From assembly GCF_001695855.1 (NCBI RefSeq), contig NZ_MBSS01000001.1, positions 620,001 through 684,000 on the forward strand: DNA of 64,000 bases, given 5' to 3'. The stretch comes from Ensifer sp. LC163 (GTDB taxonomy: Bacteria; Pseudomonadota; Alphaproteobacteria; Rhizobiales; Rhizobiaceae). Under the pieces are notes generated by a model that did no database searches, was not told the origin of the DNA, and saw nothing but the letters and a program-made list of their open reading frames with translations. The stretch's first letter is position 1, and every line of letters starts with the position of its first letter. Positions 27,230 through 35,602 of the stretch are shown here, piece by piece. The position numbers and the translations under genes were made by a program.

Positions 27230-28155
27230 TTTCGTGGTGCTCCACTCACTTTTACGCGCACGCCGTGCGCCTTTTCACCTTCCGGCTCGACATGGATCGC
27301 GATCTTGGCGCCGGGATGAACGGCGCGGATCGCGTCCTCGATCCGATCGCAGATATCATGCGCCTCGCCCACCGGCATCATTTCGGGCACGACCATGTGG
27401 AAATCCACAAAGATCACCGGACCTGCCTGGCGGGTCTTGAGGTCATGCACCCCGAGCGATCCCTTGGCATTGGCGGCAATCGCCGTCTTGATCGCCTCCT
27501 CCTCCTCGGCCGGCACCGCCCGATCCATCAACCCGTCGATCGACCGCGAGATCACCATCCAGCCCTGGAACAGGATGTTGCAGGCGACAATGACGGCGAG
27601 CAAGGGATCAAGGATCGCGTAGCCCGTGGCAATGGCAAGAACAAGGCCAATCAAAACACCGATCGAGGTGACGACATCCGACAGGATGTGGTGGCCGTCG
27701 GCGCTAAGAGCCGGCGAGCGATGTTTCCGACCGGCACTGATCAGCACATAGGCCCAGATGGCGTTGAGGACGCCCGCTGCAAAGTTGATCGCCAGGCCGA
27801 GCGCCGGCGCTTCCAGCACCACCGGCGCCATCATCGCCGGCACCGCTTCCCAGACGATCAGCAGAGCGGCAACGACGATCAGTACACCCTCGACAACCGC
27901 GGAAAAATACTCCGCCTTGTGGTGCCCGAAGGGATGGCCGGCATCCGCCGGTTTCGCCGCATAGCCGATCATCAGATAGGCGATCACCGCCGCGATCACA
28001 TTGACCGTGGACTCGAGGCCATCGGACAGAAGGGCCACCGAGCCCGTTACCCACCAGGCGAGAAGCTTCAGCCCCAGCACGGCCAGAGAAAGCGGAATGC
28101 CCCAGAAGGCAAGCCGCAGGACGGTTCGGTTATCGGATCGAGACATCTTCTTCAT
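27226..28155 (-). CDS. Cation diffusion facilitator family transporter
   Basis: A 309-residue inner-membrane CDF protein. About six helices cover residues 15-205, with metal-site residues in [12 protein letters not shown] (helix 2) and [12 protein letters not shown] (helix 5). A cytosolic C-terminal domain with [20 protein letters not shown] follows. It exports Zn, Fe, Mn or similar divalent cations by proton exchange; the metal is not certain. It is first in a two-gene operon with queF. A TTGACA/CATATG promoter and a hairpin lie directly upstream (28204-28274). Confidence 0.9.
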   Translation of the reverse strand: MKKMSRSDNRTVLRLAFWGIPLSLAVLGLKLLAWWVTGSVALLSDGLESTVNVIAAVIAYLMIGYAAKPADAGHPFGHHKAEYFSAVVEGVLIVVAALLIVWEAVPAMMAPVVLEAPALGLAINFAAGVLNAIWAYVLISAGRKHRSPALSADGHHILSDVVTSIGVLIGLVLAIATGYAILDPLLAVIVACNILFQGWMVISRSIDGLMDRAVPAEEEEAIKTAIAANAKGSLGVHDLKTRQAGPVIFVDFHMVVPEMMPVGEAHDICDRIEDAIRAVHPGAKIAIHVEPEGEKAHGVRVKVSGAPRK

Positions 28156-28203
28156 TCCTCATGCAGATGCAAACGAGTTGCAAACGCAAGCCCATTGAAA
28201 CGC

Positions 28204-28237
28204 AAAACCGCCCGCGCGAATTTCGCGCAGGCGGTTA
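28204..28237 (-). terminator. Terminator-like hairpin in CDF-queF leader
   Basis: On the minus strand AACCGCCTGCGCG pairs with CGCGCGGGCGGTT, followed by TTTTGCG. It lies between the predicted promoter and the CDF start codon, 48 nt upstream of the ATG, so it might attenuate that operon rather than end trpE(G), which has its own terminator. Confidence 0.65.
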
Positions 28238-28245
28238 CTGGAAAA

Positions 28246-28274
28246 CATATGTGCCAACGATGCCGGATTGTCAA
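28246..28274 (-). promoter_or_regulatory. Predicted sigma-70 promoter for the CDF-queF operon
   Basis: On the minus strand, TTGACA (28274-28269) and CATATG (28251-28246) are separated by exactly 17 nt. A start would fall at about 28238-28240, at the foot of the leader hairpin. Confidence 0.55.
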
Positions 28275-28351
28275 AGGGGTGATCGGCTCACTCCCGCTTT
28301 CATTCCTGCTACGCCAAACGTCCCATGAAGACGCCTACAAGCCCAACAACG

Positions 28352-28384
28352 AAAAGCGCCGCCCCTTGGTACGGAGGCGGCGCC
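28352..28384 (-). terminator. Intrinsic terminator of trpE(G)
   Basis: On the minus strand GCGCCGCCTCC...GGGGCGGCGC forms a stem followed by TTTTCG, about 20 nt after the trpE(G) stop. Confidence 0.82.
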
Positions 28385-28406
28385 TGACTGTCTGCAAATA
28401 CTTTCC

Positions 28407-30596
28407 TTAAGCGGCCTTGACCTTCGCCCGCTTGGCGAGATGCGCGACCACGTTTTCGATCATGCGCATGCCGGCATCACCACCGAGCGTCATGATCGAT
28501 TCCGGATGGAACTGCACGGCGGCCACGGGCTCCTTGGTGTGCTCGATGCCCATGATCGTGCCGTCTTCGCTTTCGGCGGTGATCATGAAATCGCGCGGCA
28601 GGCTGGACGGATCGGCAAAGATCGAGTGGTAGCGACCGACGGTCACCTCCTTGCCGAGGCCGGAGAAGACGATGCCGGGTTCCAGCACGCGGATGCGCGA
28701 CGGCTTGCCGTGCATCGGGATCGCCAGTTGCCTGAGGTCGCCGCCATAGGCCTCGGCAAGGGCCTGAAGGCCGAGGCAGACGCCGAAGATCGGCAGGTCG
28801 CGGGCGCGCGCCTTCTTGATCGTCGCCTTGCAATCGAAATCCTTCGGATTGCCGGGTCCGGGCGAAAGCACGACGAGATCCGGCTTCACTCGATCGAAGA
28901 TCTCCTCGGCCACCGGCGTGCGCACCGTCGTCACCGTCGCCCCCGTCTGGCGGAAATAGTTCGCCAGCGTGTGCACGAAGCTGTCCTCGTGATCGACAAG
29001 CAGGATGTTGACGCCCGCGCCGACGGCAGCGACGTCGCGGCCAGCCTTGCCGGCGTTGGCGGATTTCGCGTCACGAATGGCTGCGATCATGGCAGAGGCC
29101 TTCAGTTCCGTCTCGGCTTCTTCTTCTTCCGGGTTCGAATCGTAGAGCAGCGTCGCGCCCGCCCTCACCTCGGCAATGCCGTCCTTGATGCGGATGGTGC
29201 GCAGCGTCAGCCCGGTGTTCATGTCGCCGTTGAAGCCGACCATGCCGATGGCGCCACCATACCATGCGCGCGGGCTCTTCTCGTGGCTTTCGATGAAGCG
29301 CATCGCCCAGAGTTTCGGCGCGCCGGTCACGGTCACCGCCCAGGCGTGGCTGAGGAAGCCGTCGAAGGCGTCCATGTCGTCGCGCAGGCGCCCCTCGATG
29401 TGGTCGACGGTATGGATCAGGCGCGAGTACATCTCGATCTGCCGGCGACCGATGACCTTGACCGAACCCGGCACGCAGACACGGCTCTTGTCGTTGCGGT
29501 CGACGTCCGAGCACATGGTCAGCTCGGATTCGTCCTTCTTGGAGTTCAGGAGCTTGAGGATCTGCTCGCTGTCGGCGATCGGGTCGTCGCCACGCTTGAT
29601 CGTGCCCGAAATCGGGCAGGTCTCGATCCGGCGGCCGGACACGCGCACGAACATCTCCGGCGAGGCGCCGACCAGATATTCCTGGTTTCCGAGATTGATG
29701 AAGAAGGAATAGGGCGACGGGTTGATCGCCTTCAACCGGTTGGAGATCTCCGACGGCTTGCTGTCGCAGCGCTCGAAGAACTTCTGGCCGGGAACGACTT
29801 CGAACAGGTCGCCGCGGCGGAAGCTTTCCTTGGCCTTGACGACCAGCTCGGCATATTCACCGGGACGATGGTCGCCATGCGGCGGAATGCTGTCGACTGT
29901 CTGGAAGGGTTCGCTGGCGATCTCCTCGGCCTTGCCTTCGGTCGAAAGCCCGTCCTTGGCGAAATCATAGCGGTCGATCCAGGCCTTGGCGGCATAGTGG
30001 TCGACGACGAGAATCTCGTCGGGCAGGAACAGCACCATGTCGCGCTGGTCGTCCGGGCGCTTCAGCTTCAGGTCGATGGCGTCGAACTGAAAGGCGAGAT
30101 CGTAACCGAAGGCGCCGTAGAGGCCGAGGCTCGCATCCTCGGCCGAATGGAAGAGATTGGTGACGGCCCGAAGCACGGTGAAGACCGTCGGCATCTTCGA
30201 GCGCTCTTCTTCGGTGAAGACGCGGTCGGGCGCGTTGATCGTCAGGTCGAGACGGGTCGCCGTTAAGGCGCCGAGCGTGATGTCGGCGACCGACTTGAGG
30301 TGATCAGCGATGATCGACAGCAGCACTTCGCCGCGGCCGTTATAAGCTTCGATCCAGAGCGAGCGGCCGAAGGAGGAGATGCCGAGCGGCGGGTCGACGA
30401 CGGCCGTGTCCCAGCGGGTGTAGCGGCCGGGATATTCGTAGTTGGATGAAAACACTGCGCCGCGGCGCTCGTCCAGCCTGTCGACATAGCTTGAAATCGC
30501 TTCCGCATAGGAGGCCTCGCGCCGCCTGCGGGTGACGACGATGCCGCCCCTGGTGGTATAGCTTTCCGCACCGTCTTCGAGAACTACCGTTGCCAT
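28407..30596 (-). CDS. trpE(G): Anthranilate synthase, fused TrpE-TrpG
   Basis: A 729-residue fusion of both anthranilate synthase subunits, which make anthranilate from chorismate and glutamine. Residues 1-~510 are the TrpE part, with [28 protein letters not shown] and HIEGRLRD...[13 protein letters not shown]. Residues ~530-729 are the amidotransferase, with its catalytic Cys in [16 protein letters not shown] and the His/Glu pair in VQFHPES. The fusion is typical of rhizobia. Expression is controlled by the trpL attenuator upstream, and a terminator follows. No other trp gene is adjacent. Confidence 0.96.
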   Translation of the reverse strand: MATVVLEDGAESYTTRGGIVVTRRRREASYAEAISSYVDRLDERRGAVFSSNYEYPGRYTRWDTAVVDPPLGISSFGRSLWIEAYNGRGEVLLSIIADHLKSVADITLGALTATRLDLTINAPDRVFTEEERSKMPTVFTVLRAVTNLFHSAEDASLGLYGAFGYDLAFQFDAIDLKLKRPDDQRDMVLFLPDEILVVDHYAAKAWIDRYDFAKDGLSTEGKAEEIASEPFQTVDSIPPHGDHRPGEYAELVVKAKESFRRGDLFEVVPGQKFFERCDSKPSEISNRLKAINPSPYSFFINLGNQEYLVGASPEMFVRVSGRRIETCPISGTIKRGDDPIADSEQILKLLNSKKDESELTMCSDVDRNDKSRVCVPGSVKVIGRRQIEMYSRLIHTVDHIEGRLRDDMDAFDGFLSHAWAVTVTGAPKLWAMRFIESHEKSPRAWYGGAIGMVGFNGDMNTGLTLRTIRIKDGIAEVRAGATLLYDSNPEEEEAETELKASAMIAAIRDAKSANAGKAGRDVAAVGAGVNILLVDHEDSFVHTLANYFRQTGATVTTVRTPVAEEIFDRVKPDLVVLSPGPGNPKDFDCKATIKKARARDLPIFGVCLGLQALAEAYGGDLRQLAIPMHGKPSRIRVLEPGIVFSGLGKEVTVGRYHSIFADPSSLPRDFMITAESEDGTIMGIEHTKEPVAAVQFHPESIMTLGGDAGMRMIENVVAHLAKRAKVKAA

Positions 30597-30642
30597 TCAT
30601 CTCGCTCCGTAAAAGCCCGGTTTTCCCACACGGCCAGAATAC

Positions 30643-30674
30643 GAAAAAGCCGCCTCGAAATCTCCGGGCGGCTT
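30643..30674 (-). terminator. trp attenuator terminator hairpin
   Basis: On the minus strand GCCGCCCGGAGATTTCGAGG CGGC is followed by TTTTTC. A GGCGGCC stretch at 30701-30709, overlapping the trpL end, can pair with the first arm to make the antiterminator. It lies 47 nt upstream of trpE(G). Confidence 0.85.
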
Positions 30675-30709
30675 CATGTCTCAATCACGCATGACTGGTC
30701 AAGGCCGCC

Positions 30710-30754
30710 TCAGCGAGCCCACCACCAGATCGAAATGTTGCGTGCGCTTGTCAT
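30710..30754 (-). CDS. trpL: trp leader peptide
   Basis: A 14-residue peptide, [14 protein letters not shown], encoded from ATG 30754 to TGA 30710. The last nine residues (ISIWWWAR with the preceding Asn) match the published Sinorhizobium meliloti leader [14 protein letters not shown]; the N-terminal residues after Met differ. The three Trp codons pause the ribosome when charged tRNA-Trp is low, which controls the downstream terminator. The predicted -10 box ends 9 nt before the ATG, so the message would begin at or next to the A of ATG, as reported for S. meliloti. The released transcript is the sRNA rnTrpL in that species. Confidence 0.92.
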   Translation of the reverse strand: [14 protein letters not shown]

Positions 30755-30762
30755 GGGCGAAA

Positions 30763-30791
30763 GTGTTAGCGCGGGTTGGTGCCTTGCGCAA
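30763..30791 (-). promoter_or_regulatory. Predicted trpL promoter
   Basis: On the minus strand TTGCGC (30791-30786) and TAACAC (30768-30763) are separated by 17 nt. The expected start is near 30754-30756, i.e. a leaderless trpL message. Confidence 0.55.
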
Positions 30792-30814
30792 GCGGGAAAA
30801 GCGGTGCCGTGAGG

Positions 30815-30846
30815 GCAAAAGAGAAGGCGGCCACAAGGACCGCCTT
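30815..30846 (-). terminator. Intrinsic terminator of the heme receptor gene
   Basis: On the minus strand GGCGGTCCTTGTGGCCGCC forms a short stem followed by TTCTCTTTT, about 35 nt after the receptor stop and just upstream of the trpL promoter. Confidence 0.7.
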
Positions 30847-30872
30847 TTCGACTGGAGCTCGTCTGCAAGAGC

Positions 30873-32978
30873 TCAGAATTTGGCCTTCGCCGTGACGAGG
30901 AAGGTTCGGCCGCGGCCGGTGTCGATCGAGCTGCCGGCAATGGTGCTCGACGACGGAGTGTAGGTCTTGTCGAACAGGTTCGTCACTGTCGCCGTCACTT
31001 CGAAGCCGTTCTCGAACTTGTAGTTCGCGAACATATCGACCAGGCCGTAACCCGGAACGGTCGGCGGTGTGCGGTTGATCGCGCCGACGTCGGCACTCGA
31101 TACGGCGTAGAAGCGCGTTCCGACAGTCAGGCGCTGGTCTTCGAGGAAGCGGGCACCGAGCGTGGCGCTGACAATATTGTCCGGCAGATAGCTCTGCACG
31201 CCGAAACCGTTGATCTGTGACGGCAGCTTGCTGTCGGTATACGTATAGGCGAGGTCACCGAAAACATAACCGGCATCATAGGCCGCCTGCAGCTCGAAGC
31301 CCTGAACCGTCGAGGTGCCGGGATTGTTGACGAAGAAGATCTGACGGCCGCCATTGAGCAGGGCTGCGGTGATGTAGTTGTCGATCTTGTTGTGGAAGTA
31401 GTTCGCCTTCACACGCAGGCTGTCGCTTGAGTCGAGCAGGCCGTCGAAGGTGAAGTTGGCGCCGACTTCCCAGCCCTTGGAAGTTTCAGGCTCCAGGAAC
31501 GGATTGGGGAAGAAGGACTGGCCGCTGGAACCCGGATGCGTGCCGCCGGCAAACGTCTCGTTCACGGTCGGCGAACGCGAGGTCTCGGCGTAAGTCACAT
31601 AGGGCTGGAACCAGTCGGTCGGGTTGAGCGCAAGCGTGATGCTCGGGTTGAGGCGGCCGTCCGACTTGTCGACCGTATAAGGGCCCGCCGGAAGACCGAT
31701 CGGGTTGCCGGCAACGACAGCGCCCGAGCCGTCGAGGCTGAAGTGGTCCCACCGCAGGCCGGCCGTCAGGTCGACGATGCCATAGGTGAAGGTCGTGTTG
31801 CCGAAGACGCCCGTCGTGGCATTGGTGCCACTGCCGTTGACGCCGGCGCCCGGCCGCGCCGTGCTGTTGATGACGTCGTAGTCGTCGCGGAAATATTCGA
31901 CGCCGTAGTTGGCCCTGACCGCGACTTCGCCGAGATCGAACAACGAGGTGTTAGAGATATCGAAGCCCTTGCCGGTGTCGGTGATCTGACGGCCGGCGGC
32001 AGTACCACCACCTCTGACATCGGTGTCGTACTTCATCTTCAGCCGATTCCAATAGGCATTGGCGCGAAAATCGATGAGTTCGTTATCAGGCGTATAGGAA
32101 TAGCTTGCAGCCAGCGTCTGGTTCTTCACGTTCTGGAAGTAGGAGTTGGCGAAGAAGTCGTTGTCATAGGTGATGCCGCTGAACTTGAAGGTATGATCCT
32201 CATCCGGCGTCACCTCGAACTTCAACATGCCCGACAGCAAATCTTCTTCGGTGTAGGGAACCTGAACGCCATTGCCGTTGTCGTAGTTGCCGGGGTCGGC
32301 CTTGCTGATGCCCCCCAGCACCGAGAAAACGTCGTTGAAGCGGTACGCGCCGATCAGTGATTCCGACCAGCCGGCGCCGTTGGTGCCGTAGGTGGCGGAG
32401 GCGATGCCGCCGTAGTTCTTGCCGTCCTGGATCAGGTCTTCGATGTCATAGGTCCTGAAGTTGACCGAACCGGCCAGCGCGCCGCCGCCGACGCCGTTGA
32501 CGGCGCCGCGGGTCACGTCGATCTCGGACAGGAACGCCGGATCGAAGTAGGCAAGACCTTGCGCTTCGTGACCGGTGAAGCGGAAATTCTGACGCACGCC
32601 ATCGATCATCATGTTGACGCGGCCGGAACCTTCGAAGCCGCGAATGTTGACGGCCACGCCCGGGTTCTGCGGGTTGTTCGCCGTCGATGTGCCGGGCACG
32701 CCGCGCAGCAGCTCGTCGGTTTCAAGCCCGGACTGGAGGTCGATCTGGTCGGTCGTTACCACGCTGACCGGGCCGGCCTTGGCATAGGGATCGCCAGTGC
32801 GCGCACCCTTGACGACGATCGGCGAAAGGAAGGTCTCGCCTTTCTTGGTGGCCTCGGCGTTCTGCTCGTTTGCCTTTGGCTCGTTCGTCGCGGTCTGCGC
32901 GAAAGCACCAGTGGCAGCGGAAAGAGCAAGTGTAGTCGTGCAAGCCAAGAGAGCCAGGCGACGGTGCCGGTTAAGCAT
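30873..32978 (-). CDS. shmR: TonB-dependent heme/hemoglobin receptor
   Basis: A 701-residue outer-membrane receptor. The signal peptide ends ATGAFAQ (about residue 28). The plug domain contains ELLRGVPGTSTANNPQNPGV, NIRGFEGSGRVNMMIDGVRQ and the GGALAGSVNFRT block. The barrel ends FLVTAKAKF with a terminal Phe. The FRAP/NPNL heme-receptor region is recognisable as AETSRSPTVNETF followed by NPFLEPETSKGWE. AAAGGA lies 7 nt before ATG 32978; an ATG 21 nt upstream is less likely. An IRO box lies upstream. The symbol follows the S. meliloti heme receptor and is by resemblance only. Confidence 0.88.
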   Translation of the reverse strand: MLNRHRRLALLACTTTLALSAATGAFAQTATNEPKANEQNAEATKKGETFLSPIVVKGARTGDPYAKAGPVSVVTTDQIDLQSGLETDELLRGVPGTSTANNPQNPGVAVNIRGFEGSGRVNMMIDGVRQNFRFTGHEAQGLAYFDPAFLSEIDVTRGAVNGVGGGALAGSVNFRTYDIEDLIQDGKNYGGIASATYGTNGAGWSESLIGAYRFNDVFSVLGGISKADPGNYDNGNGVQVPYTEEDLLSGMLKFEVTPDEDHTFKFSGITYDNDFFANSYFQNVKNQTLAASYSYTPDNELIDFRANAYWNRLKMKYDTDVRGGGTAAGRQITDTGKGFDISNTSLFDLGEVAVRANYGVEYFRDDYDVINSTARPGAGVNGSGTNATTGVFGNTTFTYGIVDLTAGLRWDHFSLDGSGAVVAGNPIGLPAGPYTVDKSDGRLNPSITLALNPTDWFQPYVTYAETSRSPTVNETFAGGTHPGSSGQSFFPNPFLEPETSKGWEVGANFTFDGLLDSSDSLRVKANYFHNKIDNYITAALLNGGRQIFFVNNPGTSTVQGFELQAAYDAGYVFGDLAYTYTDSKLPSQINGFGVQSYLPDNIVSATLGARFLEDQRLTVGTRFYAVSSADVGAINRTPPTVPGYGLVDMFANYKFENGFEVTATVTNLFDKTYTPSSSTIAGSSIDTGRGRTFLVTAKAKF

Positions 32979-33101
32979 GGACCAATCCTTTGAAATCATG
33001 GGCCGGGCTTGCTGTTGAGCGGCGAACTCAAGGGGCTGGCTGGGCGTGGGTTCGAATACGTTGCGACATTGCGTCGCCTCATTTATGCCGCATAAAAAAC
33101 A

Positions 33102-33116
33102 TGACTATTATTGTCA
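33102..33116. promoter_or_regulatory. IRO box (RirA-type iron-responsive operator)
   Basis: TGACTATTATTGTCA is a perfect TGA-N9-TCA dyad, the published consensus of RirA iron-responsive operators in rhizobia. It lies 124 bp upstream of the heme-receptor start, and 156 bp from the divergent extensin-family gene. Confidence 0.65.
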
Positions 33117-33271
33117 ACATAGAAACACCTCCCCCACAATTTATAGGATCGTCCCAATTCGGAGCGTTGCCGAACTGCAACGCCCCTTGCCATCAGGTCG
33201 ATGAAACCAGATGGCTTCCCATGCGTTCCTCCCCTCGGGGCCTGCCCTCGCGGACATGTGAAAGGAAATGC

Positions 33272-34216
33272 ATGCGTTGTCATATGCCCCTGATATTCCT
33301 GTCGTCATTGCTCCTCATGAGCGCAAGCCTTCCAAAAACCGGCCCCCTTCCCTCCAGCAAACCACCTGCTGACGCGCAGGCGGAGGCACCGATCCCCGCT
33401 CCGGAAAAAAAGCCGGAGACGCCGGTGAAGGAAGGGGACGAAGACAAGAACCAGCCGCCGCCAGACGGAAAACACGGCAGCCAGGCGCCGACGCCTGAAC
33501 CGAAGCCGACGGAAGGCACAGAAGGCGAAAAGGCTGGTGACAACGGAGCAGACGGGATGAAGGACGACGACGCCGAAGAGGAAAAGAACAAGGACAAGTC
33601 GGCGGACGACAAGGCGGACCAAGCGCCTGTCACCTACCCGCCTGTCGAAAACGAGAACCCGGCCGAATACGCCAAGTGCCTGTCCGAGCTGAAAGCGCTG
33701 GGCGCCGTCTTCGCCGAAGCCAGGCGGATCGACGACGGCAAGGGCTGCGGCATCGACAAGCCGCTCGATGTCGAGAGCGTGTTGCCCGAGGTCAAGCTGG
33801 CGCCGAAAGGGCTGATGCGCTGCGAGGCGGCATTGGCATTGGCGCGCTGGACGAAAGAAACGGTGCAGCCGGCCGCCGACGTCGCGTTTGCCAAGGGCAC
33901 GACCGTCAAGACGTTGAACCAGGCCTCCACCTATATCTGCCGCCTGCGCAACAATGGCGCGACAGGCAAGATCTCGGAGCATGCCCACGGCAACGCCGTC
34001 GACATCGCCTCGTTTACCCTCAGCGACGGCAAGACCATCGAGATCCAGCCCCGCGACGAAGACGGCACCATGACCGGCGCCTTCCAACGCGCGATCACTG
34101 CCTCGGCCTGCCTCTACTTCAAGACCGTGCTCGATCCGGGCAGCGACGCAGCTCATGAGACGCACCTGCATCTCGATGTGATCGAGCGCGGGAACGGATA
34201 CCGCTACTGCCGATAG
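33272..34216 (+). CDS. Exported extensin-family protein
   Basis: A 314-residue protein. A short hydrophobic N-terminus (residues 5-19) acts as signal or anchor. A ~95-residue low-complexity linker rich in Pro, Glu, Lys and Asp follows. The C-terminal ~190 residues are the extensin-like C domain: CLSELKALGAVF, GCGIDKPLDV, the SEHAHGNAVDIASF motif and the closing HLHLDVIERG with four cysteines. The SEHAHGNAVD/HLHLD layout resembles zinc peptidases of the D-Ala-D-Ala type, so a cell-wall role is likely. AAAGGAA lies 7 nt before the ATG. Confidence 0.85.
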   Translation: MRCHMPLIFLSSLLLMSASLPKTGPLPSSKPPADAQAEAPIPAPEKKPETPVKEGDEDKNQPPPDGKHGSQAPTPEPKPTEGTEGEKAGDNGADGMKDDDAEEEKNKDKSADDKADQAPVTYPPVENENPAEYAKCLSELKALGAVFAEARRIDDGKGCGIDKPLDVESVLPEVKLAPKGLMRCEAALALARWTKETVQPAADVAFAKGTTVKTLNQASTYICRLRNNGATGKISEHAHGNAVDIASFTLSDGKTIEIQPRDEDGTMTGAFQRAITASACLYFKTVLDPGSDAAHETHLHLDVIERGNGYRYCR

Positions 34217-34322
34217 AGCCGTTCCGCCTTAGACGGCGTCGCAGAAACGCTCTATCAATTTGTTTTTTTACGCATTTCCCGACGGAAAACCGCTTCGCGC
34301 TTTTCCTGGAAATGCTCTAATC
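34214..34322 (-). repeat. Second repeat family (TAGAGC element), copy 2, between convergent genes
   Basis: Read on the minus strand: TAGAGCATTTCCAGGAAAAG, GCGAAGCGGTTTTCCGTCGG, GAAATGCGTAAAAAAACAAA, then AGAGCGTTTCTGCGACG and an inverted end CGGAACGGCTCTA. Both outer ends read TAG inward: one is the stop of the extensin gene and the other the stop of the thioesterase-like gene. It matches copy 1 at 1761-1862. Confidence 0.75.
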
Positions 34323-34769
34323 CGCACCATGCCCCAGGGCGACGAACTCGCCTTCGAAACGCCCGGCAAGGTCGCCGCCATCGAGCAACTCGGCGGTAAC
34401 GACGATGCGTGCCCTGCCCCGGCGGTGAAGCATGCGCAGAAAGCCCGGCCATTGCCCCGTGTCCGCCAGGGTTGACCGGGCGGAGAATGCGCCGGCAACC
34501 GGCTTCAGATACTCCATCCGGTTGCTCTGGATAACGAGGCGGGCCGCAACGCCGGCGCGGCTCAAGCGCACGTGCAGCAGCGCCCAGGCGGAAAGGATCG
34601 ACAGCGCCGAGGCGCTGCCGCCGAACACGGTTTCACGGTGATTGATGTTGGGAGCGAGCGGCGCAGAAAGCTGCACATGCTCCTCCGTCGCCTCGTCGAC
34701 ATGAACCTGCATCGCTGCGGAAAGCGGGATATGGTTGTGAAGATAGGCTTCAAGGTTGAGTGGAGTCAT
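34317..34769 (-). CDS. YiiD C-terminal-type (hot-dog) thioesterase-like protein
   Basis: A 150-residue protein with the hot-dog fold of the YiiD_C family: MQVHVDEATEEHVQLSAPLA, then NINHRETVFGGSASALSILS, a typical NHxxTxFGG active-site-like segment, and VIQSNRMEYLKPV. The likely role is acyl-thioester hydrolysis or binding; substrate unknown. The ATG at 34769 (MTPLNLEAYL) is preferred to an upstream in-frame start because family resemblance begins there. The TAG stop is provided by the neighbouring repeat. Confidence 0.82.
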   Translation of the reverse strand: MTPLNLEAYLHNHIPLSAAMQVHVDEATEEHVQLSAPLAPNINHRETVFGGSASALSILSAWALLHVRLSRAGVAARLVIQSNRMEYLKPVAGAFSARSTLADTGQWPGFLRMLHRRGRARIVVTAELLDGGDLAGRFEGEFVALGHGAD

Positions 34770-34999
34770 GGAGGCACATATCCATTTCGAGCTTAAGACG
34801 TGTTCGTCAGCGGGCAATCACAACATGAACATAGAGGCGGCGATGCAGACAATACCCACCACCTTTCGTCGCCAGCCCGCGAACAATCCGTAAGGTTCGC
34901 ACGGCATCAAAGATGGCGCCGGCGCCTTGCAGGATCAAGTTTCGTTTCCCAGATAGCAGTCCAGGAATATCACCTTCCCCAAGCCCGAGGAAACGTCCC

Positions 35000-35506
35000 A
35001 TGGCCCTCACAATGTACAGGCTCTCCGTCCCCACTTTCGTTCATGGCTTCAATGTCCTCGGCAAGCTGCTCGACAAGGCCGAGGCCCATGCCGGCGAAAC
35101 CGGCCTTTCGCTCGATGAACTGGTCAACGCCCGGCTGGTCGCGGATATGCTGCCGCTCTCAGGCCAGGTGCAGCGCGCCAGCGACACGTCAAAGGGCACC
35201 ATCGCCCGGCTGACCGCACTTCAGGTGCCGAGCTTTCCCGATGAGGAGAAAACGTTCGGTGAGCTGCGCGAGCGCATCGGCAAGACCGTCACCTTCCTGG
35301 AAACGGTTCGGCCGGCCGATCTCGAGGGCAGCGAGACCCGCGAGGTCACATTGAACTTCACCAAGCTGAAGATGACGCTGAGCGGCGAGGATTATCTGCT
35401 AAAGTTCGTGTTGCCCAACTTCTACTTCCATCTGACCACCGCCTACGACATTCTCCGCCACAAAGGCGTTCCGGTCGGCAAGGCGGACTTCATCAACCTC
35501 AGCTGA
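35000..35506 (+). CDS. DUF1993 domain-containing protein
   Basis: A 168-residue soluble, helical protein of the DUF1993 (DinB-like four-helix) family. Conserved parts are YRLSVPTFVHGFNVLGKLLD at the start, LPLSGQVQRASDTSKG in the middle and LPNFYFHLTTAYDILRHKGV near the end. GAGGAAA lies 6 nt before the ATG. The function of the family is unknown. It is monocistronic and followed by a degenerate repeat. Confidence 0.88.
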   Translation: MALTMYRLSVPTFVHGFNVLGKLLDKAEAHAGETGLSLDELVNARLVADMLPLSGQVQRASDTSKGTIARLTALQVPSFPDEEKTFGELRERIGKTVTFLETVRPADLEGSETREVTLNFTKLKMTLSGEDYLLKFVLPNFYFHLTTAYDILRHKGVPVGKADFINLS

Positions 35507-35554
35507 GGCGGTGCATAAAACAGGACGCGGTAGAGCTTTAAGATCACGCCGCAA

Positions 35555-35582
35555 CGCCTCAAATTGATTCCGTTTTGAGGCG
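35555..35582. repeat. Degenerate RIME-like palindrome
   Basis: CGCCTCAAATTGATTCCGTT and its inverted TTGAGGCG resemble the second palindrome of the RIME-like element. The first palindrome is only faintly recognisable upstream (from about 35512). It lies between DUF1993 and fhs, and may serve as a terminator-like stem. Confidence 0.45.
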
Positions 35583-35602
35583 CTGTGGATAGCCGCAACC
35601 GG

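Noticed and set aside
27230-28300. preQ1 riboswitch ahead of queF
   Set aside because: queF is preceded directly by the coupled CDF gene, and the leader hairpin at 28204 is a simple long stem with no preQ1-type pseudoknot.
28440-30266. A ~608-codon plus-strand open frame opposite trpE(G)
   Set aside because: Antisense of a certain gene; His/Arg-rich shadow composition.
33047-33066. GGGTTCGAATACG resembling a tRNA T-arm
   Set aside because: No acceptor, D or anticodon stems can be drawn around it, and it lies in the heme-receptor leader.
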